From assembly GCA_013400975.1 (NCBI GenBank), contig WBMZ01006398.1, positions 1 to 64,000 on the forward strand: a DNA stretch of 64,000 nt. The letters are read 5' to 3'. The notes beneath the pieces were generated by a model. That model had not been told where the DNA came from. It saw only the letters and a list, made by a program, of their open reading frames with translations, and did no database searches. Positions 13,671-27,110 of the stretch are shown piece by piece (position 1 is the stretch's first letter; every line of letters starts with the position of its first letter). This stretch comes from Atrichornis clamosus (lineage: Eukaryota > Chordata > Aves > Passeriformes > Menuridae). Position numbers and translations under genes: made by a program.

Positions 13671-16600
13671 TGAAGGAAGAAAAGCAGAAGTCACTGAAAA
13701 TGGAAACTGTTTTGTGAATAATTTTTATCAAACCTTAATTCTACTTTCTTAGAAGAGACGAAAGGATTCATCAGTTTTCAGAGACAGGGCAAGAAAAGAA
13801 AAATTCATAAATTTGATTACTCAAAGTCACATAATGATTGAGATAAAGAATTGGAAATAGAATTTTACCCTCTGCTTGTTCAATTCCAAGTGTACTGAGC
13901 AGTCCGTACTGTAAGAATTTAGTAGTTCTTAAGACTAATATATTATATATAACCAGGAGCTGGGAAACTTCTGAGAAGTGAGACAATCTAAAATAGCTAA
14001 GACAGAAGATGATAAAAAAGAAAAAATGTCATTTCCAAATTTGGAAAGAAAACTGAAATCTGTTGTGCTTCTTCTTGAGCGATATTAAAATAACAATGAG
14101 TCAATAAGAACTATGATGCTTGTTTTGGAAAAGAAAGAAGGAATCTAAACCAAAGTTAAATGAGTCTACACAGATTTATGGGACAGTGCAAAACAAACAG
14201 AGTTAAAGGACTAGGACACAAGGCTTACAATTATAAGAAAGAAGCTATAATCATATTTAGCTGAACACTGGTAATGAAAAAATTGTACCAAATTCTTATA
14301 AGTTTTTCCTAAATGTATTCCATTACACATATTTTTCATATTAATTTGAAAAAAATTCTAAATCTTACAATCTAAAAAGTGCTATCTATTGTCATCATAT
14401 TTCCTAAATCTCAGTGTAGTACTTGGGTTCTCAGGATTCTGGCTGCTTGTATTTTGCTCTTCAATTCTTTCTCTGCCCACTAGATGGCACTGCCAGCTTT
14501 AAATACCCTCTCAAGTCTGAAATTACAGGGTTGGTTTCATCACCTCATCCCAGATCACCTCATCCCAGCATCAAGGACTACATCGTATTTTGCAGCTGCC
14601 CCAGTGTAAATTTGCCTTAACTCCACTGGTTTTATATCCCTATCTGTAGGAGTATCTATGGGTAGTCAAACAGACACTGGTGTCACACCTTAAAAATAAA
14701 ACAGAAATATTTCAGCCAAATAGAAGAATTTGCAAGAAGGTCCTATGGTTACTAACCTCATACAGTCACAATTAAAAGATAGTCAAACCTTTTGGCCGTC
14801 AACAACTTCTTCCTCAAAATTATCTTTCACCTCTAAACCACAAAATGCAGATAACCACAGATAACTTTCTTACAGATGAAAGAACATTTTATTTGCAATT
14901 TGGATTTATTAATCCTTTCAGTATAATTATGTTATTTTGTAGCCAGGAAGTTTGAGTTTATATTTATAAACTCTTAAAAAGTAAGAAAATTGATCTCTCA
15001 ATCAGTCTAAATTATGATCTGTTTTACCAGCAAACCCCATGCCCACCAACTATGTGTCTGTTTCTGCAGATATTCCTCACAAGTTAGCACAAAAGAAGTC
15101 CAGATTTGCTCTCTGTAGAAGAAGGTCTAAGCAATCATTACTTAACGTTACTCTCTGCCCTTGGTTAGAGAAAATTATTCATTGAAGGAATGAAAGCGGC
15201 TTCTATAAATCTTAATCACCATAGATGTAAATTAATGTCAAGCTGTGGCACCGAGGGCTTTAAACAGCACTGAGAGATGGGGGAAAGGAGGACTTGTGAG
15301 TCGACATGAATCATCCTGAATCATCACCACACTGGGGTAGTGGAAGAGATATGACATCAAACACTGGAAGGACCATCCTTCCACAGGGCAAGACCAGCTA
15401 CATGGTCAGGTGCATATGATGCACTGGGAAATATCATGGACCACATGCTATCTGAGCAAAGATTTTGTTTGACTTCTCTAATCCTAAGGGTTCAAGGTGC
15501 TGTAGAAATGAGATTTTTCCACTGAATGGAAAAAACAACCGAGTTTTTAAAAGCAAAAACATTAAGAAAAAAAAGGCCAAAAATTAATAATTCATTGAAA
15601 TTAATATTCTCTGGCAGTGAAAAGAGAGCAAGAGTGTCAGGAAGCAAAGTCACCAGTTGAGCATCCTCCCAAATATCCATCTTGTAGTGCTTTAGTCTTT
15701 CTAACAATTCACAGAGCTGATCCTTACTATGTTCATAGTGAAATGAATCCTTCTGTTTTGGAAAAATTAAGAAGCTGCTGCTTTATTTGAAACTCTCAAA
15801 TGTTGATATTCTTTGGTTGGCCTTCTATGTCCCCTCTTCCTGAAGTCAGATGCATGACATAACCTTTCTCTATATGATTCACTTCAGCCAACAGCATTTA
15901 CTTGACGTCCTGCTTTCCTTTATGCTGTTCTGGATTCCCCACAATGCAGTCAATTTCTTGTGATTTCTTTAATTTTTGGGGTTTTGCCACAGAACAACTG
16001 TTGCATGTGGTCTGGAATGACGTGAAGAAGACTGTGCCTAGCACACAGAACTTAAAACAAATTGTTTGGCATAAACAGAGCTTAATATTCTTTCAATCAG
16101 AGGAGAACACATGATCCTTCAATTGAAAAGTAAATATAGAATGCTATTCTATGAAGTATAAAAGCACTTGAATCCAGAAAATATCATTTTTAATTCCATT
16201 TCTGATTCTTAGAATTTGTTAAAGGTGAATCACTCAAGTAAAGAATCAGAATCACCTTTTGAGATGTGGCCAACATGATGTTTATGACAGCCAAAATAAC
16301 TGTTTTTTTCAGGAATATTTTAAACTTATACATAGATAATAATTTTCTGTGTGTAAAATGTTATACAGTGTACTTGGTTTCTATACTAACTGTGGTTTAC
16401 TCGTATTCTGTAGAGTGATTTATTACTAGAAAGCAGTAGGAGAATAAAACCCATTGAAAACAGAATTTCCGACTGGATCAATGACCCTGACCTTGGTTTT
16501 CGTGCCTAAGGATTTCACAGGCACTTGTCTCGCACAGGAGTCATACTTGTGCACTGCAGCCATTCTTTGAAGTTAATCTGTAGAGCATAAGATTTATATA

Positions 16601-19600
16601 AAGCCCAAATTTATAATCACTGAAATGTTGCCCCCAAGTTTAGAAGAGAGAGGAACAAAATGAGCTGAAGTCAGAATTGTTTAAAATTGGTGGAAATTTG
16701 TGTATTATTCTGTTGCCTGGATATGCTATTCACAAAGGAGAAAAAGTAACAGTTCATTCCTGGGAAGTTCGTTTTTGTGTTGGAGAGACTTCAAGACCAC
16801 CCCAAAAATACGTACACATTGTTCATTAATTTTCCATCTGCCTGTATTGGGTATGTTCAATTCATTATGTACCATTGACATAAAGAAGATTTCACATTCT
16901 TTGTCAGAGTTAGATTGATATATGTTGGTGTATTTTAATGACATCTTCATATTTCCAAGGGTCTAGTGATTGATCTAGTAATGCTGAATTCCGAAATGGC
17001 TCCAGGCGCTGGCTGTGTTTTTGTGCACCTGTGGTGTGGTGTAGCTGACAGGACCGAGGCAGTGGCAGGGAAACCAGTGGGATCTCCATCCAAGGAGACA
17101 CCAGCGTCAGCTCCCTCTCTTTTCTTTATGACCTGCTACATAAGCCAAGACACAGTGGAACAGGTTGCTTACTTGATGACTTTACCTTAAAGCAGTAGAG
17201 CAATAAGTGCTGCTCGAGGCACTTTAACACAGATATTGTTAAAAGAAGACTGTACTTGCATTAATATTTTCACAGTAATTATTCTGGGAGAAGATGAAGC
17301 TATTGTGGACTAAGATAGTCTCATTGAACAAAAGAATATATAAGAAAAAAGACGTTGCAAATGTATTTGCTAGACAAAAAAAAATTTTTTTTAAAAATCA
17401 GTATCATCGTTATTACATTTATTTGACTTATTTTCTGAAGTTTCTGTCCTAAAGACTCAGGTTATTGTTGCTGTGGTAGATGTGTTCCAAGGTTATTACC
17501 TGACATTTGGCAAAGAGTAAACACCAACAACACCAACAAAAGAAATTATTTGTTAGACTTCTTTAGGTGCCATTAGTACTGGTCAGTTGATGTGAAATAA
17601 AAGAGGAGAAAGGGAAGACTGAGTTAGGGTAGCTCCTCAGATCATTCATAATGATTCATACCTGAATTCAGTGCCTGGAAGGAAGCTTCAGGATGTCAGT
17701 ACAAAGATTATGCCAGAAAGGTAAATATAGCTCTGTAAGACATCCATAAATCTTCTCCTGTGGTAAAAAGAAGATGAAAATAAAGTGTAGAAAATGACTC
17801 TCAGTGAGAGTCCATAAGATCAAACAAAAGGCTGAAAGGGATGACAGAATGAATTAACTTAGTAGTCCTTAATCACTACTCAAGGACGTGCTTACTAGAC
17901 TTTGACGGGGACTTTGGTGAAATCAGAACTACTTGTTACAGTTAATAAAAACTAAAGCCAAGGCTTGCAAACCAAATAATTAGAAATAGTGAAATTGCAG
18001 TCTTTATCTCAAACTAAGTTTCTCAAAGTTTGGACCAAAGCTTGGATCTGTTTTTTTGATCCTTTCTAATAGGTACAAGCGAGATGATTTAATGTGTCAG
18101 CAGTGCTGAAGTCTGATAACAAAATAAGTAATATTATGGCCAATATAAATATTTTTTTTAATCACAAATCAAAAACTTCTCTGCTTGAAGCACAAGTTTT
18201 TCTAATTTAAGTGGCTTTCCTGGTATGTGATCCCTCCTACATGTTTTCACATTCATTAGACCAGTTGATTTTGTAAGTTGATATTGTTAACAGATGAGTT
18301 TCTGTGTATGCATTCATTAGTCAACCCGGAGTTTATGTTTCTTGTTCATGATGTGAGCTTGGGTCTTTTGGGGAGTAATTGCTTGTTAGTTTGACCGGTT
18401 GGTTTAGTTTGTTTTTCTCTCTTTGAACTTGATAGATGGAAAGAAGTCCATTGTAAGAGTGTTGCTTTCTAGCATCGTCATAGAAGGTATATCTGATTGT
18501 TTCTTCCTGATAAATAAAGAAGCTTTAAACATATGTTCTCAGTGGTGAGTGTTCTGATTTAACTGATAGCAAAGTCTGGTAGATGGAATTGATTTACATT
18601 TTTAGCTCCAGATAACCCGTAAGCCATAGGAGTTCATTGTGTTAAGTCCTCATTTTTTTATGTGTGCATACTTTAAGAATAAAGTCCTATCTCTTTGAAG
18701 CTCTGGCATGCTGCTGAGCAACATTTAACAGACTGTTTTCTCCTGTCAGGAAAGTTAATGAGCTACCTTCTTGGGAAGAAACTGAGTAAAATTTCTGTAT
18801 TCTTGTTGGAGAGCAGTTTTGTTGCACCTGAAAGAGGAAAAATAAAATCGTTCATCCTCTATTCTGTTGTTGGCAAGACATTGACACTAGGCAAATGAAA
18901 CAAGTTTGAACTCCGGACAGAGTCTTTATCCGACAGATAATCCCAAACTAAACTTCATTTTAAATACCATATTTTTCCCTGTTGATAGATTTTACTTCTC
19001 TACACTCAAGAAATGGGGAGGAATTTGCTCCCCTGCTTTCACATACGCATTTCCACACATTTCTTTATAATTATTTGTGGATTTATGTTGTGTGAAAGAC
19101 CAGGTCTCCACAACATTAGGCACAGCATACACCAAAAGAAAAGGCATTTCTAGTCAAGGAAAAATTATAAACAGTTCTGTAGGAGATAAATAAAAAGACC
19201 TTACCTGTTAATGTTATATGTAGTGGCCTGAGCACAGAGTAAGCCAAGCAGATGTAGTGGGCATTTAGCAGGAAGAGAAAGGGAGATGATGTAGATTTAT
19301 ATATGATTACTGGAAACTCTTCCCAAGGTTAAGGATCAGATCAGAGAAAACTTAAAATGTTTGCTTTAGAGTTTGCAACTGACTGACAGCAATGGAAAGA
19401 CATCAGATCCGATGAAGTGAATATGATTGATTAGACGGAGATAAACAATTAAGGCCTTCAAGAGTGAAGACAAGTCACTTGAATCATTTCAATGGAGTGG
19501 TTGTATGAACTTGAGTCAATCTCTGTATCTCACATGGCATCTCAAAAGCGCTCATTTTTGTCAGCTTAACAGAACAATGCCTTCACTTGCAGTTTGGAGA

Positions 19601-22600
19601 CTGGTGGTTTATGAATCACCTGTCACAGTACTGCAGAGGTCCTAGGGATGATCCCTTCCTCCATTAACACCCCAGAAATATTCCTGGACCTCTGGAATAC
19701 AGCCTTTTCTATACAAGAAATTCTTGTAGTCCCCAGGAAACAAATTGATCTTGAGGACAGTCTTACAAATACCAGCACAGGCATTTATGAGAATATACTT
19801 ATCCACAATTTATGCCACTAGTCACCTTCACATGTTCTAATTCTCATGGACTTTTCTTTCCATATGAGAAAAATGCTGATTTTCCACAGGTACCTCCTGG
19901 CAGACTCACTCACATGTTGCCATCCTTCTCCTCGCCGCCACTCCCCGTCACACCCTCCTGCATACAAATACACAGGCCCCAGAAGAGAAACAGATAAAAT
20001 ATTCTTGAGGTTTTAGGTACATTTCTGTACTTTTTCATATTAGCATTGAGTCATCCTTTGCTTTATTTTCCCCCCACTGTGTCAGTCTTCTTCACAAAAA
20101 AAGAGTTGTAGTCAGTCACTGTTGCGACCTCTAAAATTATCTTAGATTTGGCACGGAAAGCTAAATCAGTCGCGTGTCCAGCTGTCTGGTTCAAAGCCCA
20201 TGGACAGCATATACTTTCCATGCAAGATTGCCTGATATAGCTCTTCTATCCAAAGCAGACTCTGTCCATCATCAAACACCATTGCAGCCAAAACCACAAG
20301 GAGGAGAGAGCGAGCTGACACAGACTACCAGGGGCTCTCTGCATGCTGCACTTGCACAGATGTGCGGGATTACACAACCCTTTGGCTCGAAAGAAGGGGA
20401 GAATGAGTAACAAAAAGTGGAATACAGGTGGTCTTCTGCTCAAATGTGCCTGTGTAGTTGCACTGGAGTGTCTCTGTCTTTCTGTCAGCAGTAGATTTCT
20501 CCTTAGTTGGCTCTTGAGGAGGGCTAAACCCTAGAAAATTCTTTTATGAGATTTGTCATTTGGATGCAAACTTTAGTCTAATGGAAGAGAATAGGTGCAG
20601 TGATAAAGCATTCAGATCTGGAAAAGACAGCTGTGGCAAGAAAGTCACATAACACACCATTTGCAATGCAGAAAGCAGACACAGAATGATACAGGAGGGG
20701 TTGCCATGGACCATAGTTATTTTCATTTTCCTGAGTGGCCCACAAGGATGATGTAGTCAGTGCTGAGTGAAAAGTGAACAAGCAGAGGCCTAGAATTTAT
20801 TCTCTGAGGACTGATCCGTGGGGGAGATGGTTTTGAGTGCTGATGACTTCAGCTAGAAAACCTTACTAAGATTTTGGAGTCTCTAGCCTGGCAGACTTGG
20901 ATTTCTATCCCAGCCTTGGTCTTAAATCCTTTCTGTGTAAACTGAGACTATTCATGATGTGCAAAAGCTTGCATCTGTCAGAGAGATCTCTTCTGAAGGT
21001 CAGAGAGAAGTCTGCATGTTGTAACTAAATGGTAAGACATGATTTTACTGTGAGCCTTAAGCACATCCTGAAAACAAGGTAAAAAATTATGATAAGAAAC
21101 TAAGAGAAGTTTTGGAGCTAGCATGAGGACTGAATGAATTTGTTATGAGCTCTGCAGCTGAATTGCACTATGCTGACCTTCAAGCTTAAGAAATTTAAAC
21201 TTACTGCATGGACTATCATGAAACATTGAATTCAGGACAAAGTCAGTGGGGAGGGTAAATTGCTCTGCTTCACATTCTTAAGATTGAAGTTTGAACTCTT
21301 GAGCTGTTTGGAGGGCATTGACATCAGTATAGTCAAAATTAGGCTGGACAAATTTACAACATAGAGAGCCAGAGTTGTCTAATCATAAGCAGTTTATAAT
21401 CCTAGAGTGTCAATGAAGAACACAACACAGCAAACTAAAACCCTAACAGTGTCTAAAGAATTTTTTTTGCCAGAAATTTCATGTAGCACAGAGGCTGGGG
21501 GAGGCAGGATCAAAGATTACAAGAAATGTGAGAGTCTGAGAGGGATTAAAGGGTGCAGTTGTCAACACGAGAGAAGAAAACTAGGAAGAGGGAGAATTTG
21601 TTAAGTGGAGGAGAAGTTCAAATAAGATGAGCATCATCTGGCAGCAGAAAGTCGAAAAACAGTGCATCTGGAAGACAGCATTATAATTCAGAGGTGGGGA
21701 AGGGAATGGGCAACCTGGGGTTTGTTAGCATTACATTCCTTGGGGAAATAGCCTGGAAGGATAAAAAGACACTGATGAAAATGGAACTTCTTACTGTGAC
21801 TGTGGCAAAGTTTATATAAAGAAATGTGGGAGGAGTATTGCCCCTTAGCTCAGAGAAAAATAATCTGGGGGATCTTTGTGCTTCTTCAAACTGGGTTATA
21901 CCCTGAAAAAGGTATATATCTGTGCTTGTAAGTTCACCCAAGTAATAGGAAAGGCATGTCCTTTCTGGAAACTTGAAATTTCTTCACAACTCAGAAAACC
22001 TTGCGGCATTCTTCAGTTACAGTGCAGTACTATCTCACTGGCAGGCAAGGTGGAAACTCTGCACAACTTTTGAACAGTAAGCTTTGCTTTTCACTGTGTC
22101 TCTATTGGCACTTGGATCAAGTCTGAGAACATGGAGATAATTTCCCTAGCTAATAAATGGGTTGCAAAATTAGTTTTACTCAATACTCCAGTGTTTTGGA
22201 GTAGGACTTTCTCTGGCTCCTGGTTCCACCTTTGGCTTGCTTGCACTAGAGAAGCAGCGTCACAAACACTGGTACCTCAACTGCATTTCCAGATGGTAAC
22301 AACAGGAAATTTTGAGATGGGAATGGGAAATACTGTTAGCTTGGCAAGCAGATATGCTTTGAGTGTTTTGATGGTGACATGAGGTGGCATCATTTGTAAC
22401 CATTCACAGCGTCCCACACCTCTTCAGTGATGTGACGTAGAGGCTCAGGTACCAGCAGTGCTAATAGCTGAGTGTGTGTTAGGTATAACCAGTGACTGCC
22501 AGGGTACATACTTCTAAGTATGATCATGTGCTGTGCAGTAATATAGACATACTTTAAATATTCAGGGAAAATTATTCAGATTTTGGAGGCAACAGGTGGC

Positions 22601-24083
22601 TGACAGAAGGAAAACTGAAGTTTTAGCTCACGCTGTTTTTCCATCTTTTCATTCAACTAGCTAGCCTCAGATGTTTGACTTAAAATGTGAGTATATAATC
22701 TACTTGAGCAGTTTATCCAAATAAACCAAATTCTGAAGGGCTTCTTTTAGAATGAATGCTCTGGAAATTTCAACACCAAACTGCACATATTAACTAATCT
22801 CTGATTCATTCAGCTGCATTTTGATCTGAGTCAAAAATTAAGTTTAAAGGAAGATCAGCAGAAAACCTGTCTAGCACCCCACTTTTCTCCCTGGAAACAC
22901 AACACTACAGACAAAGGAAGTGCTGAGTCAGAAAAAATTTTTCTGTGAGTCCTTTTTCAGTAATGAAGTTTCTCATTTGCTTTATGGGAGGCATTGTGCT
23001 AAAAAATCCCTGACAGAACATTTGTCGAGTTGAAGTTTTGGTGATTGGTGGTCATCGACATCTGCCGTCCTCTTTGTCCTCCTTGCTCCATTTGCATCCT
23101 GTAGAGCCCTTGCAAAGCTGAGCAAAAGCTTTCAAAGCACTTATTACCCCAACTTCCTTACCTTGCCTAGGCGATTTTTTACATCTTCAGCCTTGAGCTG
23201 TGACTCAAGACCCTCAGCACATCTCTGCTTCCACTTTTAAGTCAGCAGCTTTTGCTAACAGAGGAAAGTGATACTGCTAAATCCAGATGTGTGATCAACC
23301 TTAGTGAAGACACCAGACAGTCAAAACTTCATCCTAGGACCATCACCACTTGACCTCTGTACTGATGTTATCAGCCTATGTCATTTTCACCCATCTATTG
23401 TAAAATATGCATGGGGAGGGCTTAGAATTTGAAGCAGAGTTCTGCTTTCCTGGAAATAGATGTTAGAGGTGGAAAGCAGTTTAGGGTAATTCCAGCTCAC
23501 GTGCAGATGTTTACACATCCAGACCTAAATTTCAATATCTCTGTCTGATGATGAATATCACCTTAAGTATGAAAAGCTCCCATACCTTTATGCCTGACTG
23601 CTAAATAAATTGTTAGTGAAAATGAGTGTCATCATTGATAAAAATAGGAAAACATTATTTAAAATCTATTGAAAATGAGCATGGTGATATTCCAGCATCT
23701 CAAAGAAACAGCAGATCAGAAGTGGTTTATATGGAAAAACTCTTGTCTGTACCAATGTTTAACTGTTTCCAAGAAACTGATTTGTAGTCCAGGATCACAC
23801 ACTCAAGTTTATAAGAATAGGAACATTATGAACATCTTCCCTGAATTGCTCTATTCCGTGAGCAGTGGGACTTCCATGTATGAAATGTATTATGCCTTTT
23901 AGGAAAATATCCAACCACAATCAGACATTTACTGTAGAATGAGCTGCAACAGCTGATGAGGTGTTGTAATAATTAATTACCCTCTGACATCAGTAGGTAT
24001 TGCATTTCTCCTGAAAGCTTCTTTGGTTGCAATTTTCAGCCACTTAATCTTGGCTGACCTCTTTTGCTAAGTGGGAAATTAAA
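13671..24083. other. Unique AT-rich sequence, no gene seen
   Basis: More than 10 kb without a recognisable exon, RNA gene or large repeat, except the small tandem repeat at 14539-14568. All open frames are under 90 codons with no domain pattern. Short A/T runs occur (for example 17379-17395). Confidence 0.55.
14539..14568. repeat. Tandem repeat, 2 x 15 bp
   Basis: The 15-base unit ATCACCTCATCCCAG is present twice in perfect succession, a minimal local duplication. No further copies were seen next to it. Confidence 0.85.
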
Positions 24084-24608
24084 ATCATAGAACACAGTCA
24101 TAGAATCATTTAGGTTGGAAAAGAACTCCAAAATCATCAAGTCCAACTTTGCCCAAATACCACCATAACAACTAAACCATAGCACCAAGGGCCACGCTGT
24201 GCCATTTCTTGAACGCTTCCAGGAATGGTGACTCCCCCACTTCCCTGGGCAGTCCGTTCCAATGCTAACCTTCCTTCAGGGAAGAAATTCTTCCTGATAT
24301 ACCACCTGAACCTCCCCTGGTGCAGCTTGAGGCCATGTCCTCTTGTCCTTGTTGCTGGTTGCCTGGGAGAAGAGGCCAACCCCCACCTGGCTACAATCTC
24401 CTTTCAGGGAGCTGTAGAGAGGAAGAAAGTCACCCCTGAGCCTCCTTTTCTCCAGTCTAAACACCCTCAGCTCTGTCAGGCACTCCTCTTAGGACTCACT
24501 CTCCAGACCCTCCCCCAGCTTCACTGCCCTTCTCTGGACACGCTCCAGCACCTCAATGTCCTTCTTGTAGTGAGGGGCGCAGAGCTGGACACAGGACTCG
24601 ATGTACAG
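24084..24608 (-). mobile_element. CR1 LINE, 3' fragment, reverse orientation
   Basis: The left edge carries the reverse complement of the CR1 tail (ATCATAGAACACAGTCATAG, then AATCATTTAGGTTGGAAAAG). It continues through sequence typical of the end of CR1 ORF2 and the 3' UTR: CCAGGAATGGTGACTCCCCC, GAAGAAATTCTTCCTGATAT, GGTGCAGCTTGAGGCCATGT. CR1 is the dominant non-LTR retrotransposon of birds; copies are usually truncated at the 5' end, as here (about 525 bases). On the minus strand the ORF2 end is still traceable (LKLHQGRFRWYIRKNFFPEG, about 24280-24340) but frameshifts before the usual HWNRLP motif, so it is inactive. Confidence 0.92.
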
Positions 24609-26344
24609 AAAAAGTTTTTTTTTTAATCAACTTTTTTTACTGCATGTCTGTGACTCATTTGTGATCATGTCAACAAAGTATTTCTCACCAAACTGATCCT
24701 TTTGAGTCTGCTCCTAGAAAAAAAGATGCTCAAGTCTTTCAGTCATCCTCATGAAATCCTTGGACATTTCTTGTCTTTCAAATTTCCACCTTGACTTGTG
24801 AGAGCTGGACATAATATTTCTGTGGTAGTCTTGTTGTCCATAGCAGACCTAACCCTGCCCACCCACCACCCCCCATCCCAGTAATATTACCTGGTTTTTA
24901 TGCAACAAAGGATAAAATCATACTCCACTCAGAGAAAGACATCTTACAAGAAAAGGCTTCAGGACTTGAAGGGAAGAATTTTATGATAAATAATACTTCT
25001 GTTTAAGCTCCTGCAGTGCTCCTGAAGTGGAAGACTTCTGATGTACCCTGACAATGCAAGGCCTTGTTTGACTTCAAATGTGAGTAATGTGAGCAAGGCC
25101 TCGCAGAGGTTTCCAAATTTGTTCCTATTCCAGATTGATAGATATTTCTGTCATGAGGTGACATGAGAATCTGTATCTTGTCAGAAATCTTGTCAGAAAC
25201 TCGTCTGAGGAAATCCAAAAAACACCCAAAAGTACTACCTGAGTAGCCCGTCCAGCATGGTTCCATGCATTTCACAGAGCCCTGTGTGAAAATGCCACCA
25301 TACCATCACACCGTTGTATCCTATTGTAGCCACAGGGGAATAGTAAGTGGGATATCCTGTCTTTAACAGGCTAGCAGGGGACCATTCCACTTTCTTTTTC
25401 ACATCTGGGACTTCAGTAAACATTAATGTTGTTCTGGTATGTGAGATAGTAGGGAAGATTTACATGTGATTTAAGTGTGTTTACTCAATAGTACTACTAC
25501 AAAAATAAGAATTCATTTCCTCTAGACTTTTATGTGTTATGAACGATGTCATTCGAGGGACAGGTGACTTCTTAAAGAAGACAAAGGGATTATGCTGTCA
25601 TATTAAACTATGTAGCCTAGCTGAGAGGTACTTCTGATCACTGACCATTATTAATTGACCCGGTTGTAATCCCAACAATGCATATCATCAGACCAGAGAG
25701 TTTTCTATGTGGACAGTTTAGAGAGACACATTAGAAAAATAATACCAGTAATAACATAAGAATTTAGCCTACAGTGCAAAACACTCTCAGAGCTGGGAAC
25801 ATGCTGAAACCTATAACATAATATGTAAATGTCAGCACATTGTTGGAGTGGAAATAATTATAAAAATAATTCACAGTGGAATAATTGTAATGTAAAGCCT
25901 TGAAGCAATTTCCTATCTCAAGCATTCAGGAGGAAAATGATTGCTGGATTTTAATCTTACCTCTCTGAAATCAAAACTGTTTAGGTAGTGATATAACTGC
26001 TCTCTGACTATTTCAAAGTCAATCAATAAAATATTGTGGGGGGTGGTGTATAGCGGAGGTGCATAATTGATAAAGACCTTGTTCTTTCTTTATTCTTTTT
26101 TTTTTTTTAAATTAACCAAAGTGTTAGTACAGACCTTCCAGTCAGGGATCCCAGAAGAGTTTGCAAGTACTAAAAAATTAAGCATAAAAATGGCAAGCAT
26201 TATAATTATATCTCTGGTTTAGGGGTAAAGAAATCAAGTGCTTTTGCCCTCTAGTTTGGCTCTGTCACCTGTACCCAAACCCACTGGTACCTCTGGGTCT
26301 GAGGTGGTGCCTATACATATTTGTAGTGCCATAGCTCCAAGAGT
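24609..26344. other. Unique sequence between two CR1 fragments
   Basis: No gene was recognised. Poly-T runs flank it near 24615-24625 and 26098-26108. Open frames near 25003-25423 on the minus strand overlap each other and show no family signature. Confidence 0.5.
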
Positions 26345-26570
26345 GAGGAGCAGAACACTCAAATTGCACCAGGCAAGGTTTAGATTGCATATGAACAACA
26401 ATTTATTCTCCAAAAGGGTTGTCAAGCACTGGAACAGGCTGCCAGGGAGGTGGTTGAGTCACCATCCCTGGAGGTGTTTGAAAGATGTGTGGATGTGGTG
26501 CTTAGGGACAAGGTTTAGTTGTGGATGTGGCAATGCGGGGTTAGCAACTGGAATCTAAAAGATTCTGTAG
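26345..26570 (+). mobile_element. CR1 LINE, 3' fragment, forward orientation
   Basis: The plus strand reads through the CR1 ORF2 terminus: LKLHQARFRLHMNNNLFSKR followed by VVKHWNRLPG in the frame around 26355-26450. The nucleotide motif CACTGGAACAGGCTGCCAGG is typical. A frameshift follows the RLPG motif. The tail (GCTTAGGGACAAGGTTTAG, then a degraded GGTTAGCAACTGGAATCTAA) is recognisable, but the usual terminal ATTCTATG repeat is reduced to AAGATTCTGTAG. It resembles the 24.1 kb copy and may belong to the same subfamily, inserted in the opposite direction and more diverged. Confidence 0.88.
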
Positions 26571-26754
26571 TTTTGCAGTTTCACAAAAAGCCTCTGTCAG
26601 GGTTGTGACAGCACCCAGGGATGACTCCCCAGCCTCTGCTTTCACTTCAAGACCATCCTCAATCCCTCTTAATATAAGCATTTAGGTGCTGTTGAATCTA
26701 AATGGAAACCTCCCTGGCAAAACATTGCTCTTCCCAGCCTTCCCGAAAGCCTAT

Positions 26755-27110
26755 GAAGACTGTAGAGAGCTGTCAGCACAGGAACCCCTGCGGCCCTCGG
26801 GGCATGTGGCAATTACAGCTCAATGGGGCTGTGGGCACAAAGCTCTCACGGGGCACCCGCTGTCAGAGAGGGGCTTCAGCAGGGTCGGTACAGGCCCAGC
26901 TGAGCTGTCTCCGTGCTGCAGCCGCTGCCAGCAGCATTTCAGTGCCCCTCGTTGGTGTTCCTGGCGGCACAGAAGGGCACCAGCGCCGCGCTGTGCAGCG
27001 GGGAGCGGCAGCGTCTGCGACACAGCACTGGCGGCGCCGGCACTGCCGGTGGGTGAAGGACACGCTGGGCACAACCTCCTCGCCAAGCTGGGATCCTCTT
27101 GCTGAAACTA
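26755..27110. other. CpG-rich island-like patch
   Basis: About 350 bases with roughly twenty CpG dinucleotides, in a window where CpG is otherwise scarce. Overlapping open frames exist on both strands (139 and 144 codons forward, 88 reverse), but the translations are Ala/Arg/Gly-rich as expected from GC-rich DNA and show no family. It could be an orphan CpG island, an exon of an unrecognised gene or a GC-rich repeat. The low-GC flanks make the boundary sharp. Confidence 0.5.

Noticed and set aside
24225..24626. 133-codon forward open frame
   Set aside because: It is the antisense of a CR1 fragment.
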